Positions 52,186 to 60,379 of a stretch of 60,379 nt of DNA are shown here, in pieces. Source of the stretch: Bacteroidales bacterium UBA7009. GTDB taxonomy: Bacteria; Bacteroidota; Bacteroidia; Bacteroidales; Paludibacteraceae. Each line of letters begins with the position of its first letter. The first letter of the stretch is position 1. The stretch covers positions 1 to 60,379 of the forward strand of contig DJXH01000037.1 of NCBI GenBank assembly GCA_002449665.1. Reading direction: 5' to 3'. A program made the translations under genes and the position numbers. The notes below the pieces were generated by a model. That model saw nothing but the letters and a program-made list of their open reading frames with translations, was not told where the DNA came from and did no database searches.

Positions 52186-52188
52186 GTA

Positions 52189-53418
52189 TCAGTCTTGAAG
52201 TTTGTTGTAGTTGTCCATATCGCCCACAACATAATACAGACGGCGCAGATTCTGCTTATACTCGAGGTTGTCCGGCTCAAGTTGGTATGCTTTTTCGAAA
52301 TACGGAAGAGCATCACGGAAAGCGTTTTTAGCATCTATTTCTGCTTGTTTGTATGCTTTGTCGTCCAAGTAGGTTGCATCGTCTTTGATCTTATTGCCTT
52401 TGGTGGAATAGACGAGTCCGAAGTTTTCATAAAGGGCAGCATCAGAATCGTTTATTTTCATAGCTGTTTCGTAGGTGGCAATAGCATCGTCAAAGCGGTT
52501 GAGTTGTGTCTGAATAGAGCCTTTGAGAATGAAGTACTGCACTTGCGGGTCTTTGGCTATGGCTTGGTTGAGGTATGCGATAGCCTCGTCCATCATATTA
52601 ACGCTAACAAGGTTGTTAATACGGTTTTGTATGAACCAAGACTCTGCGGGGAAGAGGTCTATACACTCGTCAAGAGCCTGATTAGCAGCAACTGAATCAC
52701 CTTTGTTGATATAGCTCTGATACAGGAACTGACCTGCTTTTACTCCGTTAGCGGGGTCTTTGAGCATAGTGCGCAAGAGAGGTATGGCACGGTCGTACTG
52801 CTGCGAGTTGTAAGCAGCGAGGGCTGTGTAGTACTTGTAAGTATAGTAGTTCTCGTCGCGCACCATCTGCTCTTGATATTTTTTTTCCTGCAGCATCTCC
52901 AGTTCGGGCAGGTTGACATAGCGCGAGAATGCCTCGTAAGCAGCAGCAAAGTCTTTGGCATTGAACAGGTCTATACCATAGTTTACGAGTTCATAGTGGT
53001 TGTAGTACTCCACCATTTTATCGGCAATCTGCCGGCGATACTTGGTGTCGTATTTGGCTTTGCCTTTCTTGTCGTAAACAGGTACTCGGGAAAGGGAGTC
53101 AGCCACCATCCAGTAGTCGTAGCTCTCCATTACGGCTTTACCGCGCAGGGCGTTATCTTTGCCGCCTTTGTTAAGTTGGAGTTTGAGTATCTCGTTGTAG
53201 TTCTGCTGGTAGCCTATCAGTCCGGCAATAAACCATGTCTCAACAACGTCTTTGGTTGTTTCGTCAGTAAGAGCGGGAGCAATGGCAGTGCGTGCTGCCG
53301 CATAATCGGGTGTCTCTGCAAGAGCGAGGTTTTTGGCTTTGCGTACTTGTGTTTTCTGTGCGTAGCAGCCGGTGCTGACAAGAGCGAGGGCTGCAAGTAA
53401 TATAACAGATTTTTTCAT
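52189..53418 (-). CDS. Secreted tetratricopeptide-repeat protein
   Basis: A 409-aa protein with a signal peptide (about 1-20; LVSTGCYA-Q). The Cys might suggest a lipoprotein, but the lipobox is poor because -3 is Ser. At least six TPR units follow, for example around FNAKDFAAAYEAFSRYV, YNSQQYDRAIPLLRTML, NRFDDAIATYETAMKI and DALPYFEKAYQLEPDN. TPR arrays scaffold protein complexes; partners are unknown. A TPR gene directly after gyrA is a familiar Bacteroidota arrangement. Another ATG at 53430 overlaps nothing, but the one at 53418 gives a cleaner signal peptide. Confidence 0.9.
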   Translation of the reverse strand: MKKSVILLAALALVSTGCYAQKTQVRKAKNLALAETPDYAAARTAIAPALTDETTKDVVETWFIAGLIGYQQNYNEILKLQLNKGGKDNALRGKAVMESYDYWMVADSLSRVPVYDKKGKAKYDTKYRRQIADKMVEYYNHYELVNYGIDLFNAKDFAAAYEAFSRYVNLPELEMLQEKKYQEQMVRDENYYTYKYYTALAAYNSQQYDRAIPLLRTMLKDPANGVKAGQFLYQSYINKGDSVAANQALDECIDLFPAESWFIQNRINNLVSVNMMDEAIAYLNQAIAKDPQVQYFILKGSIQTQLNRFDDAIATYETAMKINDSDAALYENFGLVYSTKGNKIKDDATYLDDKAYKQAEIDAKNAFRDALPYFEKAYQLEPDNLEYKQNLRRLYYVVGDMDNYNKLQD

Positions 53419-53430
53419 TGTATTATGCAT

Positions 53431-56019
53431 TTATTCGTTAGTTATTTCGTTGTTTTCTTCTGTCAGGAGATTCAAATCTTCCATTGGTTCGTCGGATTTA
53501 TCTTCGTTTGTTTCCTCTTTCGTCTCATCTTTAGGGACGATGCAGCCGAACATCAGTCGGTCGTTGCGTTTTTGCAGGTCTATGAGTTTGACACCTTGTG
53601 TAGCTCTGCCTTGTACGCGAATGGAGGAAATATCCATACGTATGGCTGTACCCGACTTGGTGATAAGCATCAGGTCTTCCTCATCGCTTACGGCGTGCAG
53701 ACCTACTACGGGACCGGTCTTGTCTGTTATCTTCATCGTAGTTACGCCTTTTCCGCCACGGTTGGTAACGCGGTAGATAGGTTCGCCTTGCTCATCGTCA
53801 AGGGCGGTACGTTTGCCGAATCCGTTTTCGGAAATAACGAGGACAGTCTTATCTGTATTTTTCTCTACACAAATCATACCAATTGCTCTGTCTTGTCCGT
53901 CTTCGTCTAATCTTATAGCACGGACACCGGTAGCGGTACGACCCATAGGACGGACGGTTGACTCGTTGAAACGCACCACTTTACCGTTGTAAGAAGCAAT
54001 GAGCATTTCGCTCTTGCCGTCGGTAAGGGTAACGCCGATGAGTTGGTCATCGTCGCGCAGTCCGACTGCGTTGATACCGTTGGCACGCGGACGGCTGTAG
54101 AGTTCGAGCGATGTCTTCTTCATCAGTCCGTTGCGAGTAGCGAAGATAAGGTAGTGGTTTTGAACGTAGTCGCTGTCGTTCAAGCCCTTGACATTGATAA
54201 AGGCACGCACTTTGTCGCCCTTGTCGAGGCTAATCATATTCTGTATGGCACGTCCTTTAGACTGCTTGTTGCCCTCGGGTATCTCATAGACCTTGAGCCA
54301 ATAGAGGCGACCGCGCTCAGTGAAGAAGAGCATAGTGGAGTGCATAGAGGCTTGGTGGACATATTCAATAAAGTCTTCATCGCGGCTGGCTGATGCCTTG
54401 CTGCCTACTCCGCCCCTGCCTTGCTGGCGGAACTCGGTGAGAGGTGTGCGCTTGATATAACCGAGGTGGCTGATAGTGATGACCATATCGTCATCGGCAT
54501 ACATATCTTCGGGGTTAAACTCGGTAGCCATCTTTACAATATGCGTACGGCGTTCATCTGCGTACTTTTCTTTTATCTCACTGAGTTCGTCCGTTATGAG
54601 TTCATAACGCATAACCTCGGAGGCAAGCAGTTCGTTAAGGTGGGCAATCAGTTTCTCAATTTCTTCATATTCAGCTTTCAGTTCGTCAATACGCAAGCCG
54701 GTGAGCGAACTGAGGCGCATATCGACAATGGCTTTCGACTGGGCTTGGTCGAGGTTAAAGCGAATCTCGAGGTTGGTACGAGCATCTGCCGGAGTGCGGC
54801 TTGCGCGAATGATACGCACTACTTCGTCTATATTGTCAACGGCAATGATTAAGCCTTCGAGTATATGTGCGCGCTCCTCTGCTTTTTTCAGTTCAAAGCG
54901 TGTACGGCGTGTTACCACGTCCATACGATGGTTGATGAAATTGCCGATAAGGTCTTTGAGGTTAAGCAACATCGGGCGACCGCCTACAAGAGCGATATTG
55001 TTTACACTGAAAGAAGATTGCAGGGCGGTGAACTTATACAGTTTATTCAGCACCACTTGCGCATTGGCATCGCGTTTGATGTCTATCTCGATGCGTATAT
55101 CGCGTTTGGAGAGGTCACGTATGTCGCTGATGCCCTCTATCTTCTTGTCGCTGACGAGGTCGCCTATGTTCTTTACAAGATCGGCTTTGATAACACCGAA
55201 CGGAATCTCTGTGATAATAATTTTCTCTCTGCCGCTATCTTCTGTTTCGATAATGGCGTTTGAGCGGATAATTATTCGTCCGCGCCCTGTCTCGAAAGCA
55301 TCTTTTACGCCTTGATAGCCGTAGATGGTACCGCCTGTGGGGAAGTCGGGAGCCTTGACATACTCCATAAGGTCTGCCACGGTAATCTCTTCCGTTTCTG
55401 GATTACGGCGGCGGTCTATCTGGTTCTTAACGTATGCCATACAGCCGTCTATGACTTCGCCGAGGTTGTGGGTGGGCATATTCGTTGCCATACCGACAGC
55501 AATACCGGCGGCTCCGTTTACGAGCAGATTGGGGAAACGGCAGGGCAGCACAGTCGGCTCACGCAAGGTGTCGTCGAAGTTGAGCTGCATATCGACAGTG
55601 TCTTTGTCTATGTCGCGCAGCATCTCCTCGGCAAGTTTGCTGAGGCGCGCTTCGGTATAACGCATAGCGGCTGCACCGTCGCCGTCTTCAGAACCGAAGT
55701 TACCTTGTCCGTCCACAAGCAGGTAGCGCATATTCCACGGCTGTGCCATACGCACGAGCGTACCATATATACTGCTGTCTCCGTGGGGGTGGTACTTACC
55801 CATAACTTCACCCACGATACGAGCGGATTTTTTAGTCGGTTTGTCGGATGTATTGCCAAGTTCGTTCATTCCGAAAAGTACACGGCGTTGAACGGGTTTG
55901 AAGCCATCGCGCACATCGGGCAAGGCACGACTGACGATGACACTCATAGAATAGTCGATATAAGAGGATTTCATTTCCTCGTCTATCTTTACGGGAATAA
56001 TTCTGTCTTCTGAAATCAT
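53431..56019 (-). CDS. gyrA: DNA gyrase subunit A
   Basis: Breakage-reunion subunit of gyrase, which introduces negative supercoils. The 862-aa protein has the winged-helix/tower N-terminal half with catalytic Y121 (AAAMRYTEARL) and the C-terminal beta-pinwheel with the GyrA-box QGRGGVG, which distinguishes it from ParC. The quinolone-determining region reads HPHGDSSIYGTLVRMAQ: Ser is kept at the E. coli 83 position, but Gly stands at the position of E. coli Asp87. The acidic C-terminal tail is long. It begins a seven-gene unit down to cinA. Confidence 0.97.
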   Translation of the reverse strand: MISEDRIIPVKIDEEMKSSYIDYSMSVIVSRALPDVRDGFKPVQRRVLFGMNELGNTSDKPTKKSARIVGEVMGKYHPHGDSSIYGTLVRMAQPWNMRYLLVDGQGNFGSEDGDGAAAMRYTEARLSKLAEEMLRDIDKDTVDMQLNFDDTLREPTVLPCRFPNLLVNGAAGIAVGMATNMPTHNLGEVIDGCMAYVKNQIDRRRNPETEEITVADLMEYVKAPDFPTGGTIYGYQGVKDAFETGRGRIIIRSNAIIETEDSGREKIIITEIPFGVIKADLVKNIGDLVSDKKIEGISDIRDLSKRDIRIEIDIKRDANAQVVLNKLYKFTALQSSFSVNNIALVGGRPMLLNLKDLIGNFINHRMDVVTRRTRFELKKAEERAHILEGLIIAVDNIDEVVRIIRASRTPADARTNLEIRFNLDQAQSKAIVDMRLSSLTGLRIDELKAEYEEIEKLIAHLNELLASEVMRYELITDELSEIKEKYADERRTHIVKMATEFNPEDMYADDDMVITISHLGYIKRTPLTEFRQQGRGGVGSKASASRDEDFIEYVHQASMHSTMLFFTERGRLYWLKVYEIPEGNKQSKGRAIQNMISLDKGDKVRAFINVKGLNDSDYVQNHYLIFATRNGLMKKTSLELYSRPRANGINAVGLRDDDQLIGVTLTDGKSEMLIASYNGKVVRFNESTVRPMGRTATGVRAIRLDEDGQDRAIGMICVEKNTDKTVLVISENGFGKRTALDDEQGEPIYRVTNRGGKGVTTMKITDKTGPVVGLHAVSDEEDLMLITKSGTAIRMDISSIRVQGRATQGVKLIDLQKRNDRLMFGCIVPKDETKEETNEDKSDEPMEDLNLLTEENNEITNE

Positions 56020-56058
56020 ATTTTAATAGTATTTTTACTTATTCTGCAAAATTGCGCA

Positions 56059-56089
56059 CAAAGGTACACAAAAAAAACGGCTCTGCAAA
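56059..56089 (-). promoter_or_regulatory. Promoter of the gyrA unit
   Basis: On the minus strand, TTTG (56089-56086), 19 nt, then TACCTTTG (56066-56059). The -33 box sits in the loop of the terminator hairpin described at 56073-56106. Confidence 0.78.
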
Positions 56090-56106
56090 ATACAAAAGCC
56101 GTTTTT
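56073..56106 (-). terminator. Terminator downstream of the DUF389 gene
   Basis: AAAAACGGCT (56073-56082) and AGCCGTTTTT (56097-56106) form a perfect 10-bp stem with a 14-nt loop. On the minus strand the stem runs into further Ts. The stem is also followed by Ts on the plus strand. Confidence 0.82.
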
Positions 56107-56186
56107 AGTTATTTTTTTTCGTTTTAAGCGATTCCGTGTTCAAATCCGAGGGGGTGTCGAAAGGCAAATCAACGAGCCTGTAACAG

Positions 56187-57533
56187 TCATAATGACACTA
56201 ATTGTATAAGGTCGGTATTAAGCCTTATCTTAAGCCAACTGACAAGCCTTTCCTTGTCGCTGTCCGTCAGTTCGGACTCGCTTTTAATTATCACCACCAC
56301 TTGGTCTTCTGCCTGCACCTCGCCTGCTGCCACTTCCGCACCTCGGGCTATGGTAACGTCCTTAATATCGGGATATTGCGAACATATCTCGTCTGCCAAC
56401 TGCTTGGAGGGTAAGACTTGGCTTTCATAGTATTCGAGCCTTTCGTTGAGCGTGCGAATGGAGTCGTCGCGGAGACTAAGCAGTTTTTCGTTGGATGCCA
56501 TCCAGTCTTTCATTATCTCTTTGTCGTTGAGTGTCTCAAAATGAATGGTGGCATCTTCAAGGAAAATAACCTGTGCCGGAGCGATACCATATTCGCCGGC
56601 TTTGAGCAGGAGTTGCTTTTTGCTCTCGTTGCTCAAAGTCTCGCCAGCGAGGCGGAGGGAAAGCGTGTATGGCTTGGCATTAAGGTCTGTGGTATAGTCG
56701 AAAATATACGTTTTGCCGACCGACTTGTTGTCCATCACAAAATGCCGAGCGTTCCTTGCAAAGACATTTTGCTTGACTATGGTATAGCCGGAGAATACAC
56801 TGGGTACAAGCACTATGAGAATAAGCAGAGTGTAAGTGAAGACGCGCTGACGGCTGTAGCCTTTCTCTTCCGCTTGCGGGAAACGCAAAGCGCGGGCTGT
56901 CAAAAATGTGGCAAGAGCAATAAAGACACAGTTGATAAAGAACAAATATAGTGCACCTCCTGCATAATGCCAATTAAGATTGGCAATACCGTAGCCGACG
57001 GTACAGAGCGGGGGCATAAGAGCCGTAGCGATAGCCACACCCGACATCACAGTTCCTTTGTCTTTACGCGAAATCTCAAGTACGCCTGCAAGTCCGCCGA
57101 AGAAGGCAATCATCACGTCATATATAGACGGATTAGTACGTGCAAGCAGTTCGGTGGGATTATCTATCTCGAGCGGTGTTACCACAAAATAGAGGGTGGC
57201 AGCGAGCAGACTGACAACGAACATTATACCGAGATTGCGCAGAGAGGACAGCAGCAGACGGCGGTCGTTGGTACCGAGACCCAAGCCGAAGCCGATAATC
57301 GGTCCCATAAGCGGCGAGATAAGCATCGCGCCTATGATGACGGGGATGGAATTGACATTTAGCCCGACACTCGCTATGATGACCGCAATAAAAAGTATAT
57401 AAACAGTCGGACCGCGGAATGGGACATTACTGCGAATGTTCTGCATAGCAGCCTCAACGTCAATATATTCTTTTATATTGAGGTATTCACGCAGGAACCC
57501 CGCTGCTTTTTGCCGGTATGATTTTATATCCAT
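56187..57533 (-). CDS. DUF389 membrane protein
   Basis: A 448-aa protein. The membrane core (about 45-250) has six or so helices with the DUF389 hallmarks V-I-I-G-A-M-L-I-S-P-L-M-G-P-I-I-G (about 65-81), F-G-G-L-A-G-V-L and G-V-A-I-A-T-A-L-M-P-P-L-C. A soluble C-terminal region (about 255-448) includes a probable coiled coil around residues 345-375. Function is unknown; a link to signalling or uptake has been suggested for relatives. It follows the beta-helix gene by 28 nt, so the two probably share a transcript. Confidence 0.9.
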   Translation of the reverse strand: MDIKSYRQKAAGFLREYLNIKEYIDVEAAMQNIRSNVPFRGPTVYILFIAVIIASVGLNVNSIPVIIGAMLISPLMGPIIGFGLGLGTNDRRLLLSSLRNLGIMFVVSLLAATLYFVVTPLEIDNPTELLARTNPSIYDVMIAFFGGLAGVLEISRKDKGTVMSGVAIATALMPPLCTVGYGIANLNWHYAGGALYLFFINCVFIALATFLTARALRFPQAEEKGYSRQRVFTYTLLILIVLVPSVFSGYTIVKQNVFARNARHFVMDNKSVGKTYIFDYTTDLNAKPYTLSLRLAGETLSNESKKQLLLKAGEYGIAPAQVIFLEDATIHFETLNDKEIMKDWMASNEKLLSLRDDSIRTLNERLEYYESQVLPSKQLADEICSQYPDIKDVTIARGAEVAAGEVQAEDQVVVIIKSESELTDSDKERLVSWLKIRLNTDLIQLVSL

Positions 57534-57561
57534 ATCGCTCCTATTGTGAACTTTTCCTTAT

Positions 57562-59046
57562 TTACTGACGTTGAGCACCATAGCCGGATTTAGCACCGAA
57601 AAGACGGAGTGCTTTGTCAAAGTTGTAGCGGTTGCCGTACATAGAAACACGGATGGTTTCGGAGCCTTGCATATTCATACCATGGGCTGCACGATACTGA
57701 TTGGCAGCGGAGTTAGGATTGAAACTGCTACTGCTGACTTGCTTGAGCGTAGCAAAGCCTTGGAGATAGTCTTGGTCGAGAGACTCAAAGAAAGAGTCGC
57801 CTTTCTGAAGTTCGAAGTTGCCGTCAACCTTCGGGATAGTATGTTCGTCAATGTCCTCAAACTGCTCTACTTTGACGTTAGTCCATTTGCCGCCGCCGGT
57901 GGGAGGCAGTTGCAGGTCGGCTGCGTTCATAAAGAAAGCGTTTTCGTATATATTGGTAACACGTTTGTTCTCAATGGGTTTATCAGGACCGCTGAGGGCG
58001 TGAGTACGAGCAATGGCTGCCATATTGTTGCAAGCGAAGATATTGTGGTGAATATCACAATTAACGAGCGTCATACACTCGTAGCCGTAGCCCATATCTT
58101 CCATACCTTTTTCTCTGCACCAAGAGAAAGCAACGGTGTTGTGGTGGAAATTGACGTGTGAAGCCTCGCCGTTTTTGTCGCCGCCGTTAATACGAACGGC
58201 AGAGTAGCGGTTGGAGATAAACACGTTGTTGCATATTTCCACTTCGCCGCAACGAGTACCGAACTGCAGAGCAAAGCAAACGCCATTGACAAACGAGCAG
58301 TTGCGAATGATAACGTTACCTGCTATCCAGCCGTCGGAATAGAACATTTTGTGTTCCACTTGAGGAGGAATGGCATCAACTATGCGACCGGTCTCAAAGG
58401 CTTTTGAGGGGCAGCCGTTACGCGGGTCGGACGGGTCTGCGGGCATGTAGATGTTCTCGTAACCGAGATTGATATGAATACCGTCAATAATGAGCGTACC
58501 TTTGGCTTTCTTTGCCATAACGTCGTCAAGGCATCTGTTGATGTGAATAACGCCTTTGCTGCCGTTGGAGCCGAGTTGGTCTTGGGTAGGCTCGATGCGG
58601 GTGATGTATTTGAGGGGGTTACGCTCCGTAAAGTCGGCATTCCAACCGCCTTCGAGGGTAATCCAGTTGTATATCTCTATATAACCGGAGTTCATATATC
58701 CGAGGTAATTGCCTTCGGCTACGCGTATGACGGCTCCGTCTTCTTTGTTATCGCGGATAAGGTTAAGCACTGCCTGCAGTTCTTTCTTGGCTGTGGCGGC
58801 ACTCAGTCCGTCTGCTCTGCCGCTGCCGTTAAGACTTACATAATACACTTTGCCCGAAGCAGCCGTCTGTTGCTGCTGCTTGCTGTCCGATTTGTCATCT
58901 TTCTTCTCGGAAGCGGCATCTTTCACTTTTTTCTGTACAGAGGGGTTGTTGGCAACACCTTTTATCGTACGCAACAGTTGTGCATCAGCTGGAAAAACCA
59001 ACACACAAGCCACAAACAACGACATCAACAAGCGTAATTGTCTCAT
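57562..59046 (-). CDS. Secreted right-handed beta-helix (pectate-lyase-like) protein
   Basis: A 494-aa protein with a signal peptide (about 1-22, ending ADA-Q) and a Lys/Asp/Ser/Gln-rich linker with QQQQ (about 40-65). A parallel beta-helix domain starts with YYVSLNGSGRADGLS (about 68-82), the usual opening of DUF1565/pectin-lyase-fold proteins. Coil repeats of the N-V-x-I-R-N-C-x-F/N-N-V-F-I-S-N type run through about 240-370. Catalytic residues of a known lyase cannot be assigned. No type IX C-terminal sorting domain is apparent. It has its own promoter and diverges from dnaK. Confidence 0.83.
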   Translation of the reverse strand: MRQLRLLMSLFVACVLVFPADAQLLRTIKGVANNPSVQKKVKDAASEKKDDKSDSKQQQQTAASGKVYYVSLNGSGRADGLSAATAKKELQAVLNLIRDNKEDGAVIRVAEGNYLGYMNSGYIEIYNWITLEGGWNADFTERNPLKYITRIEPTQDQLGSNGSKGVIHINRCLDDVMAKKAKGTLIIDGIHINLGYENIYMPADPSDPRNGCPSKAFETGRIVDAIPPQVEHKMFYSDGWIAGNVIIRNCSFVNGVCFALQFGTRCGEVEICNNVFISNRYSAVRINGGDKNGEASHVNFHHNTVAFSWCREKGMEDMGYGYECMTLVNCDIHHNIFACNNMAAIARTHALSGPDKPIENKRVTNIYENAFFMNAADLQLPPTGGGKWTNVKVEQFEDIDEHTIPKVDGNFELQKGDSFFESLDQDYLQGFATLKQVSSSSFNPNSAANQYRAAHGMNMQGSETIRVSMYGNRYNFDKALRLFGAKSGYGAQRQ

Positions 59047-59094
59047 AAGAATTGTGGATTTAGATAGTTTAACAACGATTTGTTATTTCAGCCG

Positions 59095-59126
59095 CAAAGG
59101 TAATAAGATTTGAGTATATATGCAAA
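59095..59126 (-). promoter_or_regulatory. Promoter of the beta-helix protein gene
   Basis: On the minus strand, TTTG (59126-59123), 20 nt, then TACCTTTG (59102-59095): a perfect consensus, with a leader of about 45 nt. Confidence 0.85.
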
Positions 59127-59150
59127 TTTTTGTCAAAATTATACATTTTC

Positions 59151-59165
59151 CTGCCAAAATGGCAG
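59151..59165. promoter_or_regulatory. Candidate operator in the dnaK promoter
   Basis: CTGCCA-AAA-TGGCAG is a perfect 6-bp inverted repeat with a 3-nt spacer, located where the dnaK -33 box should be. It is not the CIRCE element. A heat-shock regulator site is an inference from position alone. Confidence 0.5.
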
Positions 59166-59176
59166 TGTTTATGCAC

Positions 59177-59184
59177 TATTTTTG
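59177..59184 (+). promoter_or_regulatory. Promoter -7 element of dnaK
   Basis: TATTTTTG (followed by C) matches the Bacteroidota -7 box. No TTTG lies at -33; the palindrome at 59151-59165 occupies that place. The implied leader is about 110 nt. Confidence 0.65.
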
Positions 59185-59304
59185 CAGTCAGGCAAGTCAA
59201 ATCGGATATTAAAAAACGTTGGCACGGCGTTTGTCTTAATGATAGCGAGTTTGCAAAACAACTCACAAACGAACTGAAATATAAACTTAAAAAACAATAC
59301 CATT

Positions 59305-60379
59305 ATGTCAAAGATTATCGGAATAGACCTTGGAACGACCAACAGCTGCGTAGCAGTAATGGAAGGTAACGAACCTATTGTAATTGCCAATTCAGAAGGC
59401 AAACGTACCACTCCTTCCGTAATAGGATTTGTAGAAGGCGGCGAGAGGAAAGTGGGCGACCCTGCCAAACGTCAGGCCATCACCAACCCGACCAAGACCG
59501 TCAACTCGATCAAACGTTTTATGGGTGAGAGATACGACCAACTGCAGAACGAGATTTCTCGCGTACAATATAAGGTAGTTCGCGGCGACAACAACACTCC
59601 TCGTGTGGACATTGACGGACGTCTTTACACTCCGCAAGAGATAAGTGCCATCATCCTGCAAAAGATGAAAAAGACAGCCGAAGACTATCTTGGTCAGGAA
59701 GTAACGGAAGCCGTTATCACCGTACCCGCTTACTTTAATGACAGCCAGCGTCAAGCCACCAAAGAGGCAGGTGAGATAGCAGGACTGAACGTAAGACGTA
59801 TTGTAAACGAGCCTACGGCAGCAGCCCTTGCCTACGGACTTGACAAGAGCAACAAAGATATGAAGATTGTTGTCTTCGACTGCGGCGGCGGTACACACGA
59901 TGTAAGCGTACTTGAGCTCGGCGATGGCGTATTTGAAGTAAAAGCTACAGACGGCGACACCCACCTCGGCGGTGATGATTTCGACCACCGTATCATAGAG
60001 TGGCTCGTACAGGAGTTTAAGAACGACAACGGCGGTGCTGACCTTAGCAAAGACCCGATGGCAATGCAACGCCTCAAAGAGGCTGCTGAAAAAGCCAAAA
60101 TAGAACTTAGCAACACTACCTCAACGGAAATCAACCTGCCGTATATTATGCCCGTAAACGGAGTGCCTGCACACCTTGTAAAGACTTTGACACGTGCCAA
60201 ATTCGAGCAACTGATTGACGACCTTATCCAACGCACTATTGCTCCCTGCCGTACCGCGCTGCAAAATGCCGGACTGACCACAAGCGACATAGACGAGATT
60301 ATCCTCGTAGGCGGTTCGACTCGTATTCCTGCCATACAGGACGCAGTACAGAAATTCTTCGGCAAGGCTCCGTCCAAGG
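59305..60379 (+). CDS. dnaK: Chaperone DnaK (C-terminal part beyond window)
   Basis: Hsp70 chaperone; 358 codons of the ATPase domain are present before the window ends. Diagnostic motifs: IIGIDLGTTNSCVAVMEG at the start, VITVPAYFNDSQRQATKEAG (about 138-157), RIVNEPTAAALAYGLDK (about 166-182) and ILVGGSTRIPA (about 332-342). The phosphate-2 loop reads FDCGGGTHDVSVLE: Cys193 and His198 replace the Leu and Phe of the common DLGGGTFD motif, while the threonine is kept. It has its own promoter with a possible operator and a long leader. The substrate-binding domain is outside the window. Confidence 0.97.
   Translation, partial: MSKIIGIDLGTTNSCVAVMEGNEPIVIANSEGKRTTPSVIGFVEGGERKVGDPAKRQAITNPTKTVNSIKRFMGERYDQLQNEISRVQYKVVRGDNNTPRVDIDGRLYTPQEISAIILQKMKKTAEDYLGQEVTEAVITVPAYFNDSQRQATKEAGEIAGLNVRRIVNEPTAAALAYGLDKSNKDMKIVVFDCGGGTHDVSVLELGDGVFEVKATDGDTHLGGDDFDHRIIEWLVQEFKNDNGGADLSKDPMAMQRLKEAAEKAKIELSNTTSTEINLPYIMPVNGVPAHLVKTLTRAKFEQLIDDLIQRTIAPCRTALQNAGLTTSDIDEIILVGGSTRIPAIQDAVQKFFGKAPSK

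Noticed and set aside
56138..56147. GTTCAAATCC resembling a tRNA T-loop between DUF389 and gyrA
   Set aside because: The flanking bases do not form a T-stem and no acceptor, D or anticodon arms can be built around it.
1..60379. CRISPR arrays, insertion sequences, prophage or toxin-antitoxin modules
   Set aside because: I looked for regularly spaced repeats, transposase motifs, phage structural genes and paired small genes on both strands and saw none; the only recombinase stands alone.

Overview
The window is chromosomal core-genome DNA of a member of the Bacteroidales (Bacteroidota). Three things support this. First, there are repeated copies of the Bacteroidota promoter (TTTG, about 20 nt, then TAnnTTTG) in front of genes on both strands. 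Second, several families are typical of the phylum: PorD/DUF4835 of the type IX secretion system, DUF1573, DUF3109, a DUF4831-like protein, the AURKAIP1/COX24-domain microprotein, a dipeptidyl-peptidase IV, a FucP-type sugar transporter and an Mpi-type serine recombinase. Third, few starts carry a clear Shine-Dalgarno sequence. I cannot name the genus. I see no prophage, CRISPR array, insertion sequence or rRNA; there is one tRNA.

Layout. (1) 1-10244, minus strand: a stringent-response gene (RelA/SpoT family) with its own promoter, then DUF1573, meaB, dnaB, asnS and a TonB-dependent receptor cut by the window edge, all closely spaced. (2) 10336-12255: a divergent secreted amidase with a SPOR domain, then a lone serine recombinase. 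(3) 12281-27532, minus strand: nadE-dsbD, then lon, a CNNM/CBS protein, tex, a hemerythrin-LuxR regulator, tilS, aroE, a DUF4831-like gene, porD and recN, closed by an intrinsic terminator. (4) 27702-32228, plus strand: HU, a 29-residue basic microprotein, ribonuclease G and a secreted DPP IV, with clear terminators. (5) 32276-43600, plus strand: a sugar permease and a membrane protein, then a tightly overlapping chain trkA-trkH-SGNH-MBOAT-coaE-cstA-ysxC-usp. (6) 43661-45027: tRNA-Ser(CGA), an XRE regulator and an AT-rich stretch holding one possible small ORF. (7) 45028-56106, minus strand: a methyltransferase, coaX, an acyl-CoA ligase and a small membrane protein; then gyrA-TPR-ruvX-def-mntP-DUF3109-cinA. 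(8) 56187-60379: a DUF389 protein and a secreted beta-helix protein (minus), diverging from dnaK (plus, cut by the window edge).

How the genes work together. Most are housekeeping: replication (dnaB, gyrA), repair (recN, ruvX), translation (asnS, tilS, def, ysxC, tRNA-Ser), proteostasis (lon, dnaK), cofactors (nadE, coaE, coaX), stress signalling (RSH, CstA, universal stress protein) and envelope functions (amidase, TonB receptor, DsbD, PorD, SGNH/MBOAT acyl transfer, Trk potassium uptake).

I found no wholly new defence or mobile system. The points most worth a second look are the hemerythrin-LuxR fusion regulator, a perfect CTGCCA-AAA-TGGCAG palindrome in the dnaK promoter, palindromes upstream of nadE and HU, an RSH protein lacking the segment between TGS and ACT, a TilS reduced to its catalytic core, an orphan Mpi-like recombinase, and a gyrA promoter whose -33 box sits in the loop of the upstream terminator. 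Several gene starts were moved inward from the longest reading frame because that frame began at TTG or GTG, upstream of the promoter, or inside the preceding gene.
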